NCBI GenBank assembly: GCA_910575005.1
Contig: CAJTCL010000017.1
Coordinates: 1-64,000 of the forward strand
Length of the DNA stretch: 64,000 nucleotides
Direction: 5' to 3'
Origin: Lachnospiraceae bacterium
Lineage (GTDB): Bacteria > Bacillota > Clostridia > Lachnospirales > Lachnospiraceae
Below are positions 63,298 through 64,000 of this stretch, piece after piece. Position numbers and translations under genes: made by a program. The notes beneath the pieces were generated by a model. It had not been told where the DNA came from and ran no database searches. It saw nothing but the letters and a program-made list of their open reading frames with translations. Position 1 is the first letter of the stretch; each line of letters begins with the position of its first letter.

Positions 63298-64000
63298 TTA
63301 TCGTTCCAATAGGAATGCAATGATGCTTTCACTTATCGCTTTGTACTCATAATCGTGAACATAATGTGGGCAGTCTAATTCTATCATTTTACTATTTTCA
63401 ATATTTGCGATATATTCTCTTTGATAGCTTCGCCATGTTTCTTTGTCCCAACCTGTCCCATCGCCATTCGATACAAACAGAAGCATTGGAATTTTTGGTA
63501 TATTATCCGATTCAACTTTGCTTGCATTTTCCTTAATACTTTTTACTTCGTTAAGCATTGTAATTGTTGCTGTTCGATTGTAGAATACTGCTCTATATAT
63601 CTCTTTTTCCTTGTTAGAGAGTGTGCCATTTATTATTGCGTCACTATCTGATACACTCGGCAGTAATCTCGTTATTCCAATGGCAGATGCAAATTGACTT
63701 AATTTAAGCATAGTCATATTGATATTATAATCTTGATACGACTTAGGAACTGCCATATCAAGACCTATGATAGCCAATATTTCTTCGGGATATTGTTGCG
63801 CCCAATATAATGCTTCAATCCCTGACATAGAATGCGGACAAAGGATATAGGGTGCTTCGATACCTGCTGCCTTTAGCGCAGCCCTTGTGTCTGCTAATAT
63901 GGATTCAATTCCTCTTTTTTTGTCAACGACATCACTGAAACCATATCCGAATTTCTCTACAACTACAATTCGATATTTATTGCTTAATAGAGAGTAAAGA
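63298..64000 (-). CDS. Alpha/beta hydrolase (partial, runs off the window)
   Basis: The frame is open from the right edge to the stop at 63298, so the 5' end lies outside. It reads KYRIVVVEKFGYGFSD, then the nucleophile elbow PHSMSGIEAL, a helical cap, LLFVSNGDGTGWD as acid region and the catalytic His in CPHYVHDYEY. This matches small esterase/peptidase-like hydrolases. It precedes the broken Lnt-like gene by 39 bp on the same strand. Confidence 0.8.
   Translation of the reverse strand, partial: LYSLLSNKYRIVVVEKFGYGFSDVVDKKRGIESILADTRAALKAAGIEAPYILCPHSMSGIEALYWAQQYPEEILAIIGLDMAVPKSYQDYNINMTMLKLSQFASAIGITRLLPSVSDSDAIINGTLSNKEKEIYRAVFYNRTATITMLNEVKSIKENASKVESDNIPKIPMLLFVSNGDGTGWDKETWRSYQREYIANIENSKMIELDCPHYVHDYEYKAISESIIAFLLER

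Noticed and set aside
47161-64000. Integrative element using tRNA-Lys as attachment site.
   Set aside because: No intact integrase, no relaxase and no repeated tRNA 3' end were found within the window. The region is accessory, but an integrated element with boundaries cannot be shown.

Overview
The window looks like a chromosome segment of a low-GC, spore-forming anaerobic Firmicute, most likely a gut Lachnospiraceae or close Clostridia relative. The evidence is Spo0A with 0A boxes, AGGAGG-type ribosome binding sites, consensus TTGACA/TATAAT promoters, tRNA genes without encoded CCA, a preQ1 riboswitch with queuine-salvage-type genes, and DUF5688, CD1871A and LacI/ROK-type genes. The genus is inference.

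Layout. 0.2-2.1 kb holds wreckage: a deleted transposase and two divergent genes fused head to head by one deletion. 2.1-4.9 kb has a MATE exporter with its MarR regulator and a phosphopantetheinyl transferase. 5.0-6.8 kb has tRNA-Thr and a three-gene redox operon (TlpA lipoprotein, 48-residue CXXC protein, membrane 4Fe-4S protein). 7.2-12.7 kb has a candidate structured RNA, a tiny ORF and a 1692-residue secreted GH59-type glycosidase. 12.9-19.6 kb has a HAD phosphatase opposite a ROK regulator, then an XRE-cupin regulator with a potABCD polyamine importer. 19.8-28.4 kb has DUF5688, glgA, spo0A, blaI, and a propeller/solute-binding lipoprotein divergent from a two-component system. 28.4-30.3 kb has an ArsR regulator, an ICMT-type methyltransferase and a hydrolase behind an unusual leader RNA. 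30.4-35.4 kb has a small-protein/ABC export operon followed by broken genes and IS scraps. 35.6-46.6 kb is housekeeping metabolism: preQ1 riboswitch with queL-like and yhhQ genes, nadA, an aminotransferase, a LacI regulator, serC-serA, leuB-ilvB and yajC. 46.8-64 kb is accessory sequence after tRNA-Lys: a second copy of the candidate structured RNA, frameshifted genes, a Fst-like toxin, IS200 and IS1182 remnants, an eight-gene ABC/lipoprotein/amidase operon, and three decayed or cut genes.

The most interesting signals are two RNA families, each present twice. One is a two-hairpin leader with a compensated pseudoknot, lying directly upstream of serC (43.0 kb, minus strand) and of an arsR gene (28.5 kb, plus strand). 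The other is a roughly 200-nt element at 7.2 kb (plus) and 47.3 kb (minus). Neither could be matched to a known class by eye.
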